A DNA stretch of 64,000 nucleotides from assembly GCA_047610145.1 (NCBI GenBank), contig JBLFZF010000001.1:6600-70599 (forward strand). Direction: 5' to 3'. Positions within the stretch are counted from its first letter, which is position 1. The number at the start of each line of letters is the position of its first letter. Under the pieces are notes generated by a model. The model did no database searches, was not told where the DNA came from, and worked only from the letters and a program-made list of their open reading frames with translations. The position numbers and the translations under genes were made by a program. This DNA comes from CAJXZP01 sp047610145. Its GTDB lineage: Bacteria; Bacteroidota; Bacteroidia; Flavobacteriales_G; Salibacteraceae. Below, in pieces: positions 8,845-17,857 of this stretch.

Positions 8845-9171
8845 ATGAATTGGCGAAAGCTTACTTCAGTATCTGAGTTTGAAGATTTAATGATGCAGAG
8901 TTCCATCGATGGCTCTGCATTTATTTTGTTCAAACATTCGACTCGGTGCATGGTGAGTACCATGGCACTCAGGTCTTTTGAGTCCGAGTTTAGGAGTGAT
9001 ATACCAACGTATATGGTAGATTTGATTCAGGATCGTGATTTATCTAACTTTATTGCCAAAACTACCCAAGTTGAACATCAATCTCCCCAAGTGATTTCCA
9101 TTAAGGCAGGAGTTTCTGTTTACAATGAATCTCATTACCAAATTTCCGCGGAATTAGCCAGCGAGTTATAG
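8845..9171 (+). CDS. ytxJ: Bacillithiol-system redox-active protein YtxJ
   Basis: 108 residues with a thioredoxin-like fold; the diagnostic motif is ILFKHSTRCMVSTMAL with the single active-site Cys35 (numbered from the ATG), resembling the KHSTRC-x-S motif of YtxJ (DUF2847). YtxJ is proposed to reduce bacillithiol mixed disulfides as a monothiol bacilliredoxin. A TTG at 8839 directly after the upstream stop is an alternative start, but MNWRKLTS fits the family N-terminus better. It forms a pair with the 41-residue lipoprotein. Confidence 0.88.
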   Translation: MNWRKLTSVSEFEDLMMQSSIDGSAFILFKHSTRCMVSTMALRSFESEFRSDIPTYMVDLIQDRDLSNFIAKTTQVEHQSPQVISIKAGVSVYNESHYQISAELASEL

Positions 9172-9232
9172 ATATATTACGTTAAGTAATTAATATGACA
9201 ATGCCCAGATATAATTTAGGGCCTAATTTGGT

Positions 9233-9240
9233 TAATTTTG
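9233..9240 (+). promoter_or_regulatory. -7 element TAATTTTG before the outer-membrane protein gene
   Basis: An exact TAnnTTTG match. No good -33 TTG is visible at the expected distance. Its last three bases are the TTG that would begin the longest version of the following reading frame, so that TTG is probably promoter rather than start codon. Confidence 0.6.
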
Positions 9241-9255
9241 AGTACTGATTTATTT

Positions 9256-9987
9256 GTGAAAAACTATCTATCCATATTTGTTGTTTTCTGCTTGTTCTCT
9301 GGCGTTATTGCTCAAGAATCTAAGTCTACACAGGATGTGAAGTTATATTACAGATCTAGTAATTCTTTTGGTTTAACATTCCATACAGAGGGATGGGGTG
9401 TTAGCTACAAAGCACAAAAACACCTATCTTACAAGTTAAAACGGATGTATAACTTCGAGTTTCAAAGTTTACGACATCCGAAACAAGAAAAGGTAGTTAA
9501 TTTATTTGACGATCAGGCTAAAGGGTATTTTTTCGAGAAAATAAATGCCCTAACTCAATTGCGAGTTGGAATTGGTCAACAAAGAGCTTTTGCGCTTAAA
9601 GAAGTCAAAAAAGGCGTTCAATTAGCATGGGTATATAGCGCAGGTTTTAATCTGGGTTTTATGAAGCCTGTATATGTAGAGGTGTACAACGATCAAAATC
9701 AAAAAGTAGCGGAAAGATATAATCCTGAAATACATTCTCAGGGACTAATTAGCGGACGTGCAGGAATGTTTAGAGGTTTAAACGAGATGGAATTTGTTCC
9801 AGGTGTTTATGGTAAACTTGCCTTGAACTTTGAGTATTCTCCGTACGATGAGAAATTGAAATCAATGGAAGTGGGTGTGGCCTTTGATTTATATTACAAA
9901 GAAGTGCCTTTAATGTACAGCGCGTACAATAATCAATATTGGATTACTTTTTACCTAATGTTAGAGTTAGGTAAAAAAACAGAATAG
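9256..9987 (+). CDS. Probable outer-membrane beta-barrel protein, unknown function
   Basis: 243 residues from a GTG at 9256. That start gives a signal peptide (KNYLSIFVVFCLFSGVIAQ) directly, while the longer TTG frame at 9238 starts inside the promoter element. The mature protein has alternating polar/hydrophobic strands rich in Tyr, Phe and Gly (e.g. SNSFGLTFHTEGWGVSYK and YNNQYWITFYLMLELG), consistent with a small barrel of 8-10 strands. No enzymatic motif is visible. It ends 4 nt before lipA and is probably cotranscribed with it. I know of similar uncharacterised proteins in Bacteroidota but cannot name a family. Confidence 0.7.
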   Translation: MKNYLSIFVVFCLFSGVIAQESKSTQDVKLYYRSSNSFGLTFHTEGWGVSYKAQKHLSYKLKRMYNFEFQSLRHPKQEKVVNLFDDQAKGYFFEKINALTQLRVGIGQQRAFALKEVKKGVQLAWVYSAGFNLGFMKPVYVEVYNDQNQKVAERYNPEIHSQGLISGRAGMFRGLNEMEFVPGVYGKLALNFEYSPYDEKLKSMEVGVAFDLYYKEVPLMYSAYNNQYWITFYLMLELGKKTE

Positions 9988-9991
9988 AATT

Positions 9992-10891
9992 ATGGAACCA
10001 GGAACCGTAAAACCAGTCAATTGGAAAAAACTAAATCCAGATGGTAAAACCTCAAAGAAAAAACCAGATTGGTTGAGGGTTAAATTACCTATTGGAGCAG
10101 AATATAAAAAGGTAAGAGCCATTGTCGGGGAGCATAAATTGCATACCATTTGCGAGAGTGGTAATTGTCCGAACATGGGTGAATGTTGGGGGCAAGGAAC
10201 AGCTACCTTTATGATTTTAGGAAATATTTGCACAAGGTCATGCGGATTCTGTAATGTTTTTACGGGGAAACCTTTACCCGCAGATTTAAAGGAGCCAATG
10301 AAAATTGCAAGTTCCGTTTTATTGATGGGTGTAAAGCACTGTGTTATTACTTCCGTAGATAGAGATGATATGCGGGATGGCGGTTCTATAATTTGGGCCG
10401 AGACGGTAAACAAGGTGCGTGAATTAAGTCCAGAAACAACTTTAGAAACCCTTGTTCCAGATTTTGCCGGTAAATGGGAAAATCTACAAAGAATCATTGA
10501 TGTGGCTCCTGAAATTGTTTCGCATAACCTTGAAACGGTTAGAAGGTTGACTAAAGATGTGCGGATTCAAGCAAAATATGACAGAAGTTTAGAAGTTTTA
10601 TTGCGTCTAAAAGAAGGCGGGATGAAAACGAAGTCGGGTATCATGTTAGGCCTTGGTGAGACTGAAGATGAGGTGATTGAAACGATGAAGGATTTAAGGG
10701 CTTCGAAGGTAGATGTCATGACTATAGGTCAATATTTACAACCCACCAAAGCCCACCTTCCGGTCGAAAGGTTCGTTACTCCTAATGAATTCAAAAATTA
10801 TGAAACAATTGGTTTAGAATTAGGGTTTAGATTTGTGGAAAGCGGGCCATTAGTTCGCTCGTCTTACCACGCTGAAAAGCATTTGTTTTAG
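9992..10891 (+). CDS. lipA: Lipoyl synthase
   Basis: 299 residues. A radical SAM enzyme that inserts two sulfur atoms into protein-bound octanoate to make lipoyl groups for 2-oxoacid dehydrogenases and glycine cleavage. The auxiliary 4Fe-4S cluster ligands are Cys54, Cys59 and Cys65 (CESGNCPNMGEC). The radical SAM cluster is Cys80, Cys84, Cys87 (CTRSCGFC). The C-terminal RSSYHAEKH supplies the conserved Ser ligand of the auxiliary cluster. All key residues are present. No lipB is adjacent. Confidence 0.97.
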   Translation: MEPGTVKPVNWKKLNPDGKTSKKKPDWLRVKLPIGAEYKKVRAIVGEHKLHTICESGNCPNMGECWGQGTATFMILGNICTRSCGFCNVFTGKPLPADLKEPMKIASSVLLMGVKHCVITSVDRDDMRDGGSIIWAETVNKVRELSPETTLETLVPDFAGKWENLQRIIDVAPEIVSHNLETVRRLTKDVRIQAKYDRSLEVLLRLKEGGMKTKSGIMLGLGETEDEVIETMKDLRASKVDVMTIGQYLQPTKAHLPVERFVTPNEFKNYETIGLELGFRFVESGPLVRSSYHAEKHLF

Positions 10892-11052
10892 GGGACAATA
10901 ATTAGTTGCATTAAACAGTCGTTTTTTGGGATTTAATTTTTGGGAATAGTGTAAAATAAGTTAAATTGCCGGTCTTAATTTTTGAGTGTTTAAAAATAGT
11001 TGAATCAAGAATTAATTCATTGACGCTTTGTTTTAAGGTGTACGTGGAAATG

Positions 11053-11061
11053 TAAAATTTG
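11053..11061 (+). promoter_or_regulatory. Possible promoter element before the Asp-box protein gene
   Basis: TAAAATTTG resembles the -7 element but has three rather than two bases between TA and TTTG. It lies 16 nt before the ATG in a 186-nt AT-rich intergenic stretch (10892-11077) in which I see no other gene. Confidence 0.3.
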
Positions 11062-11077
11062 CATTAAATAATTATTT

Positions 11078-14000
11078 ATGAAAAAAAATACGCTTTTTGT
11101 ATCTGTTTTAGCGGGCTTCGGCTCATTAATAGCAGTTTTTGCGGTGTTGAATAACACCAATGAAGCTCAATATTCGCCAAAAGAAATCGCGAATAATACA
11201 GCACAATCTAAAGTTAATTCGGAGTTCTTTTCTCTAATGAGAAAAAACATCTCTACTGGTAAAGTAGAAACTTCCGATTATATCAATGCAGTGGCGGCCT
11301 CTAAAAAGGCTAAAACCGCTAGGGTGGATGGTTTAAATTGGGAGTTTGCAGGACCTGATAATGTTGGGGGTAGAGCCAGAGCCGTTATTGTTGATAATGT
11401 AAATCCAGACATAGTATATGCCGGAGGTGCCGGTGGAGGAATGTATGTTTCTACAAACGCAGCAGGAACTTGGGAATATAAGAGTTCTGATTGGGATAAC
11501 TTAAATGTGTCTACCATCGCTCAAGATGGTAATGGTAGAGTGTATGCGGGTACTGGAATGTATGCGGATGCAGGTTCATCTGTAGGTGGTGCATTTCCTG
11601 GTGGAGGAATATGGTCGAGTGATGATCGAGGAGTAACCTGGAATCATTTAGTCTCAACCACTCCAGTTGTTGTAGGAGGTTCTGATGATTGGTCTTATGT
11701 AAATAGAGTTGCGGTTTCCAAGGTGTTGAATTCAGATGGTAACTATACAGTTTATGCAGCTACGCGTAGAGGTCTTATGGTATCGAAAGATAAAGGAGTT
11801 ACTTGGTACGAACCAATGACTTTACCAAACAACTGTAACAACACGTTAACTTTAAACATGCAAGAAGTAGTAGTAACTACCACTAACCGAGTTTTGGTAT
11901 CGGCTAATGGTTCATTGTATGCATCTAATGATGGGGAAGAAGTGTGTTCTTATTTACCTGTTGGCATTGCTAACGGGATAGGTGGGAGTAACAGAATGAG
12001 TTTGACTGTTTGTGCTTCTGATGAAAATATGGTATATGCTTTCCAAGCGTATGGAAACCAACCTTCAACGTTTTCAATTTTCGCATCTACTGACGGTGGT
12101 GATAACTGGAGTCCATTGGCTCCTGCTCCACCAACAACGATTATTGACAGTACCTTTGATTTAATGGGGTCTAATCCGGGTGCGTACAATCAAGCAATTA
12201 CGGTAGACCCTACAGATTGTGATAGGATTTATGTAGGTGCGGTTGAATTGTATAGAGTCAACGGTTCTTGGTCAAGTGTTGCGGTAAATTTTGGTCCTGA
12301 ACCAATTTATGTTCACTCAGACAAACATTGGTTTCATTTTAGTCCACATTCTCCATCTACTATGTACGTAGGAACAGATGGCGGAATTGGTAAAACCGAA
12401 ACTGCTGCAGCAAATTTTGTTTCTTGGACATCAAATAACCGTCATTTTGGTACAACTCAATATTACGGGGTTGCCTTTTCTAAAGTCGGTCAAATTATTG
12501 GGGGTACGCAGGATAACGGAACACATTATATCGATCCATCTCGTCCGGGGGTTTCTGGTAAAGATGGAAATCGAATATTAGGTGGTGATGGTTTTGATTG
12601 TGAGATATCTAATATTGGAAGTGTTGCTTTTGCGACATTATATTACGGTGAAATTAATAGAATTGTATACGGTAGTGGTTTTGCAAGTGCAAGGATACAT
12701 CCTCAATTTGAAGGTTCTTCTCCATTTACAACGGTCATTCGTTTGTGGGAATCAACAAATGATATAACAAGTAAAGATTCGGTAGTGTTTTCTAACGATA
12801 CTATTTCTTACTCTGTTGGCTCAGGAGACGGTATCAAAAAGTTGTATTCTGGTATTGTTACCAAGCCTCAAAACTCAGCTAATTTAATCGCAGGTTCTTT
12901 TAAATTTGTAGATGTAGCTGGTGGTCAACTAGCAACCGATGCGGGTGCAAATGGTATTTTGACAAGTTTTGGAGATAGTGTAGGTACTATTGATTATGTA
13001 TCAGGAGAATATAGTGTTCGATGGACGTTCTCTCCTCCTGTAGGTTCTGCTGTGAATAGTGTTTTTCTGGTGAACTACATTGCAGGAGATACATTGAACT
13101 TAGTGTCTCAAAATATGTCGATTCCTTTTGACTACATTTTACCTGGTAATCTTGCTGTGGAAGATTCAATTAAATCTCAAGACCCTGTTCAAACATTACT
13201 TGCTGTTTCAATGGCGAATGGAATTAGAATTTCTAGAGAAGCATTGTACTTTCCTTTGGGAAGCCCTTTATTTACGAGTATTGACCTTGCAGTTACACCT
13301 ACAAGTATGGAGTTTTCTACTGATGGTAACGATTTATACATTGGGGGTAGAAACGGTAGAGTAGTTAGAGTTTCAGGATTGAACAACTGGTATTCAAGTA
13401 TTGATCCTTTGACGGTATTGACTCAAACAACTATTTTTAGTGGTAGTGCTCCAGTGTCAGGGTTGTGTTTGCATCCAACTGATCCAGGAAAACTTTTAGT
13501 CACTCTAGGTGGATACGGTTCTGCATCTCATATATCTGAGATAACAAATGCAGATGTTGCTACAGGAAATTCATTGCGTACGGATATTAATGGTGATTTA
13601 CCAAACTTCCCAGTATATGATGCTGAGTACAACGTAAATAAGACGAATCAAGTACTTATAGGTACGGAATTAGGTTTATGGGCTAGTGATGATATCTCTG
13701 CAGGTTCTGTGGAGTGGACAGATCAAAGTGGAGCTATGGGGAAAGTACCTGTATTGGATGTGCGTCAACAGAGGTTGCCGTTTAACGAAGCTTCTAACTA
13801 TGGTATGTTTTATTTAGGAACCTTCGGTAGAGGGATATGGAGTAGTAGTGATTTAGTTTCCGTTAATGAGCCATGGGAAGATTTTTCTAGTAGTCTTTCT
13901 GTAGAAAGTTTAGAAATGTATCCTAATCCTTTAAGTACTGCTGCTATATTATCATTCGAAATGAACATAGCTGGACCAGTAAGAGTTGTGATCTATGATA

Positions 14001-14155
14001 TTTCGGGTAAATTAATCTCTAATGAAGTTAGAAATTTTGAAGCTGGAAATGTGAAGTATACTGTAGATGCATATGACATGCCTGCAGGAACATACTTTGC
14101 AACGGTTAGCGCGGGTAACGTGCAAGGTCAAACAAAATTTGTGGTCGTGAAATAA
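11078..14155 (+). CDS. Large secreted Asp-box (sortilin/BNR-like) beta-propeller protein with T9SS sorting domain
   Basis: 1025 residues. A hydrophobic N-terminus (FVSVLAGFGSLIAVFAVL) is followed by a propeller with repeated Asp-box motifs S-x-D-x-G-x-x-W: SSDDRGVTW, SKDKGVTWY and STDGGDNWS. It also has the GPDNVGGRARAV segment common at the start of such T9SS propellers. About residues 545-700 interrupt the propeller with a different beta-rich region (VIRLWESTND to IPFDYILPG). The C-terminal ~80 residues (LEMYPNPLSTAAI onwards) are a type A sorting domain. No catalytic residues of glycosidases are evident; binding or adhesion is more likely. It is a monocistronic gene followed by a terminator. 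Confidence 0.85.
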   Translation: MKKNTLFVSVLAGFGSLIAVFAVLNNTNEAQYSPKEIANNTAQSKVNSEFFSLMRKNISTGKVETSDYINAVAASKKAKTARVDGLNWEFAGPDNVGGRARAVIVDNVNPDIVYAGGAGGGMYVSTNAAGTWEYKSSDWDNLNVSTIAQDGNGRVYAGTGMYADAGSSVGGAFPGGGIWSSDDRGVTWNHLVSTTPVVVGGSDDWSYVNRVAVSKVLNSDGNYTVYAATRRGLMVSKDKGVTWYEPMTLPNNCNNTLTLNMQEVVVTTTNRVLVSANGSLYASNDGEEVCSYLPVGIANGIGGSNRMSLTVCASDENMVYAFQAYGNQPSTFSIFASTDGGDNWSPLAPAPPTTIIDSTFDLMGSNPGAYNQAITVDPTDCDRIYVGAVELYRVNGSWSSVAVNFGPEPIYVHSDKHWFHFSPHSPSTMYVGTDGGIGKTETAAANFVSWTSNNRHFGTTQYYGVAFSKVGQIIGGTQDNGTHYIDPSRPGVSGKDGNRILGGDGFDCEISNIGSVAFATLYYGEINRIVYGSGFASARIHPQFEGSSPFTTVIRLWESTNDITSKDSVVFSNDTISYSVGSGDGIKKLYSGIVTKPQNSANLIAGSFKFVDVAGGQLATDAGANGILTSFGDSVGTIDYVSGEYSVRWTFSPPVGSAVNSVFLVNYIAGDTLNLVSQNMSIPFDYILPGNLAVEDSIKSQDPVQTLLAVSMANGIRISREALYFPLGSPLFTSIDLAVTPTSMEFSTDGNDLYIGGRNGRVVRVSGLNNWYSSIDPLTVLTQTTIFSGSAPVSGLCLHPTDPGKLLVTLGGYGSASHISEITNADVATGNSLRTDINGDLPNFPVYDAEYNVNKTNQVLIGTELGLWASDDISAGSVEWTDQSGAMGKVPVLDVRQQRLPFNEASNYGMFYLGTFGRGIWSSSDLVSVNEPWEDFSSSLSVESLEMYPNPLSTAAILSFEMNIAGPVRVVIYDISGKLISNEVRNFEAGNVKYTVDAYDMPAGTYFATVSAGNVQGQTKFVVVK

Positions 14156-14174
14156 GCGCTAAACAATGAAATTT

Positions 14175-14207
14175 AAAAAAGGGAATCTAATCGGGTTCCC
14201 TTTTTTT
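14175..14207 (+). terminator. Intrinsic terminator of the Asp-box protein gene
   Basis: GGGAA (14181-14185) pairs with TTCCC (14196-14200), preceded by six A and followed by seven T, 20 nt after the stop codon. Confidence 0.8.
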
Positions 14208-14365
14208 ATGTCTTGTTGGTTATTGACTGTAGCATAAACGAGCCAGTCATGGGCCTACTTCCTGAAGTAGGAGGAACACTAAGTAGGTCCTCTAAAGAGA
14301 CGAATAAGCTTTAGTATGTAATTAGGGATAGAATAGATGTAAGGTTACTGCGCTAGTACAGCGCA
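14208..14365. other. Intergenic stretch with two unexplained hairpins
   Basis: There is no convincing reading frame here. Two compact perfect hairpins occur: CCTACTT/AAGTAGG (14254-14271, 4-nt loop) and TGCGCT/AGCGCA (14349-14365, 5-nt loop). A second AGTAGG copy lies at 14282-14287. Neither hairpin has a U-tract, so they are not ordinary terminators. Confidence 0.45.
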
Positions 14366-14394
14366 TAAAAAAAGCCAAGCGGATGCTCGGCTTT
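14366..14394 (-). terminator. Intrinsic terminator of the TlpA-like lipoprotein gene
   Basis: Read on the minus strand, a 10-bp stem (14394-14385 with 14380-14371, one imperfect pair) with loop ATCC is followed by a run of T. It lies about 25 nt past the stop of the TlpA-like gene. Confidence 0.8.
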
Positions 14395-14419
14395 AGTGAT
14401 ATTCGTACAAACCTAATTT

Positions 14420-15541
14420 CTAGAATCCGTAAATTGTATTTAACGCATCAACTAACTTAGTGCCTTTAGCATCTCTTGAAATAATGTTGCCATTTGGATC
14501 AATTAAGAATGTTGCGGGAATAGACTGGATACCATAATCTAATGCACCTTGTGCGCTCCATCCCTTTAATTCACTCGTTTGAATCCAAGTAAGTCCGTCT
14601 TGTGCTATCGCTTCTATCCATTTTTCTTTATCCTCATCTAAAGAATAACCATAAATTTGAAGTCCTTGGTCTTTATATTTATGGTATAACTTGACAAAAT
14701 TAGGGTTTTCCATTCGGCATGGTCTACACCAAGACGCCCAAAAGTCAAGTAAAACATAGTTTCCTTTTAACGAGGATAGGGCGATCTCTACTCCTTGTGG
14801 ATTGGGGTAATTAAGCTCAGGTGCAAGTTCGTTTAGAACCACTTTTTTTAAAAAACTAGCGTTTTCGTTTAGCACAGATAAATACGCGAAATTTGGGTAA
14901 GTTTTGTTTAAGTGCTCAGCAACTTTTAAAAATTCATTTGGGTTTTCATCAGGTTGAAGTCCGGCTACTACAAAATAGGCGGCAATACTTCCTGGATGCT
15001 CTTCAATAAAGTTCACTGAAAACAAATTGAAACCTGCGAACAAGTCCTTTTGAGCTTGAAAGCTGCGGAATAAGCCTTTACTATCTTTAGCTGGCTTTTG
15101 GTGGTTGATGTCGATTTTGATACTATCCATTTTTCTGCCAAGCTCCATGGTTTTATATACGACAACCTGTATAAGTTCAGATTCAGGAGAGCCAGCAACA
15201 TAATAATTACGGTAAAGATCTAGCCCATCTGCTTCCAATGTAATGTGGTCGCCTTTTTGGATGGCTACGGTTAGGTACTTTGCGAAATCAATCATAACTC
15301 GATAAACAGCGATGTCTTCCATAGGAGTTGTGAACTCAAAATAACCGTCTTCTTGCACATAAACAGAATCAATAGGGAATAACCCGGCTGGAGTTTGTTT
15401 AACCAACGTAAGTTGAGTTCCAGGAATATTATCGAGGTATCCAGAAATAGAAGACTCTGAATCAGGTTTAACATGAGGTTCTTCGCATGAGCTGAAAGTT
15501 CCAATGATTAAAGATAGGAATAGGATATGTATGTATTTCAT
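14420..15541 (-). CDS. TlpA-like thioredoxin-fold lipoprotein with N-terminal DUF4369-type domain
   Basis: 373 residues. The lipoprotein signal ends at Cys19 (GTFSSCEE). A DUF4369-like domain at about 30-130 precedes a helical linker. The C-terminal TlpA/AhpC-type thioredoxin domain (about 238-373) has the active site FWASWCRPC with Cys272 and Cys275 and a cis-proline in QSIPATFLID. It is predicted to act as a membrane-anchored thiol oxidoreductase in the periplasm, reducing disulfides of partner proteins such as cytochrome c maturation factors; the partner is not known. It begins 10 nt after gatB and ends at a terminator. Confidence 0.9.
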   Translation of the reverse strand: MKYIHILFLSLIIGTFSSCEEPHVKPDSESSISGYLDNIPGTQLTLVKQTPAGLFPIDSVYVQEDGYFEFTTPMEDIAVYRVMIDFAKYLTVAIQKGDHITLEADGLDLYRNYYVAGSPESELIQVVVYKTMELGRKMDSIKIDINHQKPAKDSKGLFRSFQAQKDLFAGFNLFSVNFIEEHPGSIAAYFVVAGLQPDENPNEFLKVAEHLNKTYPNFAYLSVLNENASFLKKVVLNELAPELNYPNPQGVEIALSSLKGNYVLLDFWASWCRPCRMENPNFVKLYHKYKDQGLQIYGYSLDEDKEKWIEAIAQDGLTWIQTSELKGWSAQGALDYGIQSIPATFLIDPNGNIISRDAKGTKLVDALNTIYGF

Positions 15542-15551
15542 TATTGAAAAA

Positions 15552-17009
15552 TTATGATTTTATTTTTTGCATCAATATTTTGTTCGTAATCTTAGGGTCT
15601 GCCTTGCCTCCAGATGCTTTCATTATTTTACCCATGAAAAAACCAATGAGTTTCATTTCGCCACTCTTAATTCTACTCGCTTCATCTGGGAAACCTTCAA
15701 AAACGGAATCTATAACGTTGGCTAAATCATCTTGATTAGAGTTTTGAATTAAATCTAACGACTCAGCTAATGACTTGGCTGTGGATGTTGGGTTTTCAAG
15801 CAGTGCAGGAAATAGTTTTTGGGATGCAATAGAATTACTTATTTTATTACTACGTATTAATTCAATAATTTCAGCTATTTGTGATGGTGTTATTTGAAAT
15901 TCAGAAATGGAAATACCTAATTTATTTAAATGAGACTTAACCTCTCCCATAATCCAGTTAGCGGCTGCCTTATAATGGGTGGTTAATTGAACTACTTGAT
16001 TATAGTATTGTCCAATTTCTTTAGAATCAATAATGTTTAGTGCATCGTACTCGCTAAGACCATAGGTGTTTGTGTAGGTTTCAAGAAGTTCGTTCGGCAA
16101 AGTGGGCATCGATTCGCGAACAGAGGCAATTTTCTCGTCTGTAACCACATATGGCAGTAAATCGGGCTCCGGAAAGAAACGGTAATCATTTACACCTTCC
16201 TTACCACGCATTTGGATTGTTGTTCCATTTGTGGCGTCAAATCCTCTCGTTTCAGACGCAATAATAGTACTGGATTCACATAATTCTATTTGACGTTCAA
16301 TCTCAAACTCAATAGCTCGCTTTACATTTCTAATCGAGTTCATGTTTTTGACCTCCACCTTTTCTCCAAACTCCTTAGCTCCATTAAGCATAACGCTAAT
16401 GTTGGCATCACAACGCATAGAACCTTCTTCCATGTTACCATCACAAACCTCTAAATATCGCACTAGCTTTCTAACTTCAACTAGGTATTCGTAAGCTTCT
16501 TCTGCAGAAGCAATCTCTGGTTCGGTTACAATTTCTAATAAGGGTACTCCCGCTCTGTTTAAATCGACTAGAGAATTAAATGGGTCAATGTCGTGAATAC
16601 TTTTTCCAGAATCTTCTTCAATATGAATTCGAGTAAGACCAATTTCTTTTTTGCTACCGTCTTCTAAACGTATTCTTACAGATCCACCGGTGCAAATAGG
16701 GGTATCAAACTGCGTGATTTGGTATCCTTTTGGTAAATCAGCGTAGAAATAGTTTTTTCTTGAAAATTCGTTGTACCGAGTTATATCACTATCACACGCC
16801 AGTCCTAATTTTATGCCATATTCAAAGCTTTTTTCATTTAAACGAGGTAATGTACCTGGATGACCCAAAGAGATCGGACTAACATTACTATTGGGTGTGG
16901 AGCCGTACTGGTTTTGATCAGAAGAAAATGCTTTACTGTTAGTATTCAATTGTGCATGAATTTCTAATCCAATTACAGCAGTGTATTTATCTCTTATAGC
17001 GTTGTCCAT
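15552..17009 (-). CDS. gatB: Aspartyl/glutamyl-tRNA amidotransferase subunit B
   Basis: 485 residues from the ATG at 17009. The subunit activates misacylated Glu-tRNA(Gln) or Asp-tRNA(Asn) in the GatCAB complex. Seen: VIGLEIHAQLNT at the N-terminus, the signature DLNRAGVPLLEIVTEPE, RCDANISV, and a C-terminal YqeY-like helical tail ending in MGKIMKASGGKADP. The frame is open to a TTG at 17039, but that TTG is the end of a -7 promoter element (17037-17044), so I start at the ATG. gatA and gatC are not in the window. Confidence 0.97.
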   Translation of the reverse strand: MDNAIRDKYTAVIGLEIHAQLNTNSKAFSSDQNQYGSTPNSNVSPISLGHPGTLPRLNEKSFEYGIKLGLACDSDITRYNEFSRKNYFYADLPKGYQITQFDTPICTGGSVRIRLEDGSKKEIGLTRIHIEEDSGKSIHDIDPFNSLVDLNRAGVPLLEIVTEPEIASAEEAYEYLVEVRKLVRYLEVCDGNMEEGSMRCDANISVMLNGAKEFGEKVEVKNMNSIRNVKRAIEFEIERQIELCESSTIIASETRGFDATNGTTIQMRGKEGVNDYRFFPEPDLLPYVVTDEKIASVRESMPTLPNELLETYTNTYGLSEYDALNIIDSKEIGQYYNQVVQLTTHYKAAANWIMGEVKSHLNKLGISISEFQITPSQIAEIIELIRSNKISNSIASQKLFPALLENPTSTAKSLAESLDLIQNSNQDDLANVIDSVFEGFPDEASRIKSGEMKLIGFFMGKIMKASGGKADPKITNKILMQKIKS

Positions 17010-17036
17010 CGAGTGACTTGTTTGTTTTTGTGGCTG

Positions 17037-17044
17037 CAAATTTA
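17037..17044 (-). promoter_or_regulatory. -7 element TAAATTTG for gatB
   Basis: An exact TAnnTTTG match on the minus strand, overlapping the last codons of the nucleoside phosphorylase gene, 27 nt before the gatB ATG. The -33 region is not recognisable. Confidence 0.6.
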
Positions 17045-17857
17045 ATGCATCGTTTTGACTAATTCTTTAACTAAAAGGACTAGATTTTTTTCATTTTTCT
17101 TCGCGTTTTCAATAACGTCTTCATGCGAGATTTCTTCAATAGATCCTTCCACTCCTAAATCGGTAATTACAGAGATTCCAAATACTTTCATATTCATATG
17201 TCTAGCAGCAATAACCTCTGGCACAGTAGACATACCTACAGCATCCGCCCCAATAATTCTAATGTATTTATATTCAGCAGGGGTTTCAAAAGTGGGTCCT
17301 GTTAATCCAGCATACACACCTTGGTGTAATTTGATGTTGTGTTTTTTAGAAATTGCAAACGCATTTTTTATATATTCCTTTTTGTATGCTTCGCTCATAT
17401 CAGGGAACCGAGGGCCTAATTCTTCCATGTTGGGTCCAATTAATGGGTTTGTTGGAAATAAGTTAATGTGATCGTTGATAACCATTAGATCACCAATTTC
17501 AAATTCGGGATTTAAACCACCAGAGGCGTTGGACACAATTAAGGATTCAATACCCATGTATTTCATCACTCTAATAGGAAATGCGATACGGTGCATATCA
17601 TATCCTTCATAGAAATGAAATCGACCTTGCATAGCCACTACTTCTACGCCATTTAATTTGCCAATTATTAATTTCCCTTTGTGACCATGAACCGTAGATA
17701 TGGGAAAGTTTGGAATTTCTGAATAGTTAAATTCACATTCTTTATCAATGAAAGTGGCAATACTACCTAAACCAGTCCCTAAAATAATTCCTAGTTTCGG
17801 AGATAGGTTTGTTTTTGAGGTAAGGAAACTAGCTGCTTGTTTTATATGTTCTAACAT
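17042..17857 (-). CDS. Purine-nucleoside phosphorylase (PNP/MTAP family)
   Basis: 271 residues from the ATG at 17857, the normal size of trimeric purine nucleoside phosphorylase. Seen: LGIILGTGLGS (phosphate loop), STVHGHKGKL (His57-containing), MQGRFHFYEGYDM, IVSNASGGLN, and VGMSTVPEVIAARH with the base-binding region ending SVITDLG. It cleaves inosine/guanosine to the base and ribose-1-phosphate for purine salvage. The chosen start overlaps lpxK by 29 nt; a longer frame with 17 extra residues lacks family similarity. Confidence 0.94.
   Translation of the reverse strand: MLEHIKQAASFLTSKTNLSPKLGIILGTGLGSIATFIDKECEFNYSEIPNFPISTVHGHKGKLIIGKLNGVEVVAMQGRFHFYEGYDMHRIAFPIRVMKYMGIESLIVSNASGGLNPEFEIGDLMVINDHINLFPTNPLIGPNMEELGPRFPDMSEAYKKEYIKNAFAISKKHNIKLHQGVYAGLTGPTFETPAEYKYIRIIGADAVGMSTVPEVIAARHMNMKVFGISVITDLGVEGSIEEISHEDVIENAKKNEKNLVLLVKELVKTMH

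Noticed and set aside
9967..10497. 176-codon reading frame on the minus strand across lipA
   Set aside because: It is the complement of a conserved lipA coding region with no promoter or family similarity.
17055..17471. 138-codon plus-strand frame over the purine nucleoside phosphorylase gene
   Set aside because: Antisense shadow of a conserved enzyme gene.
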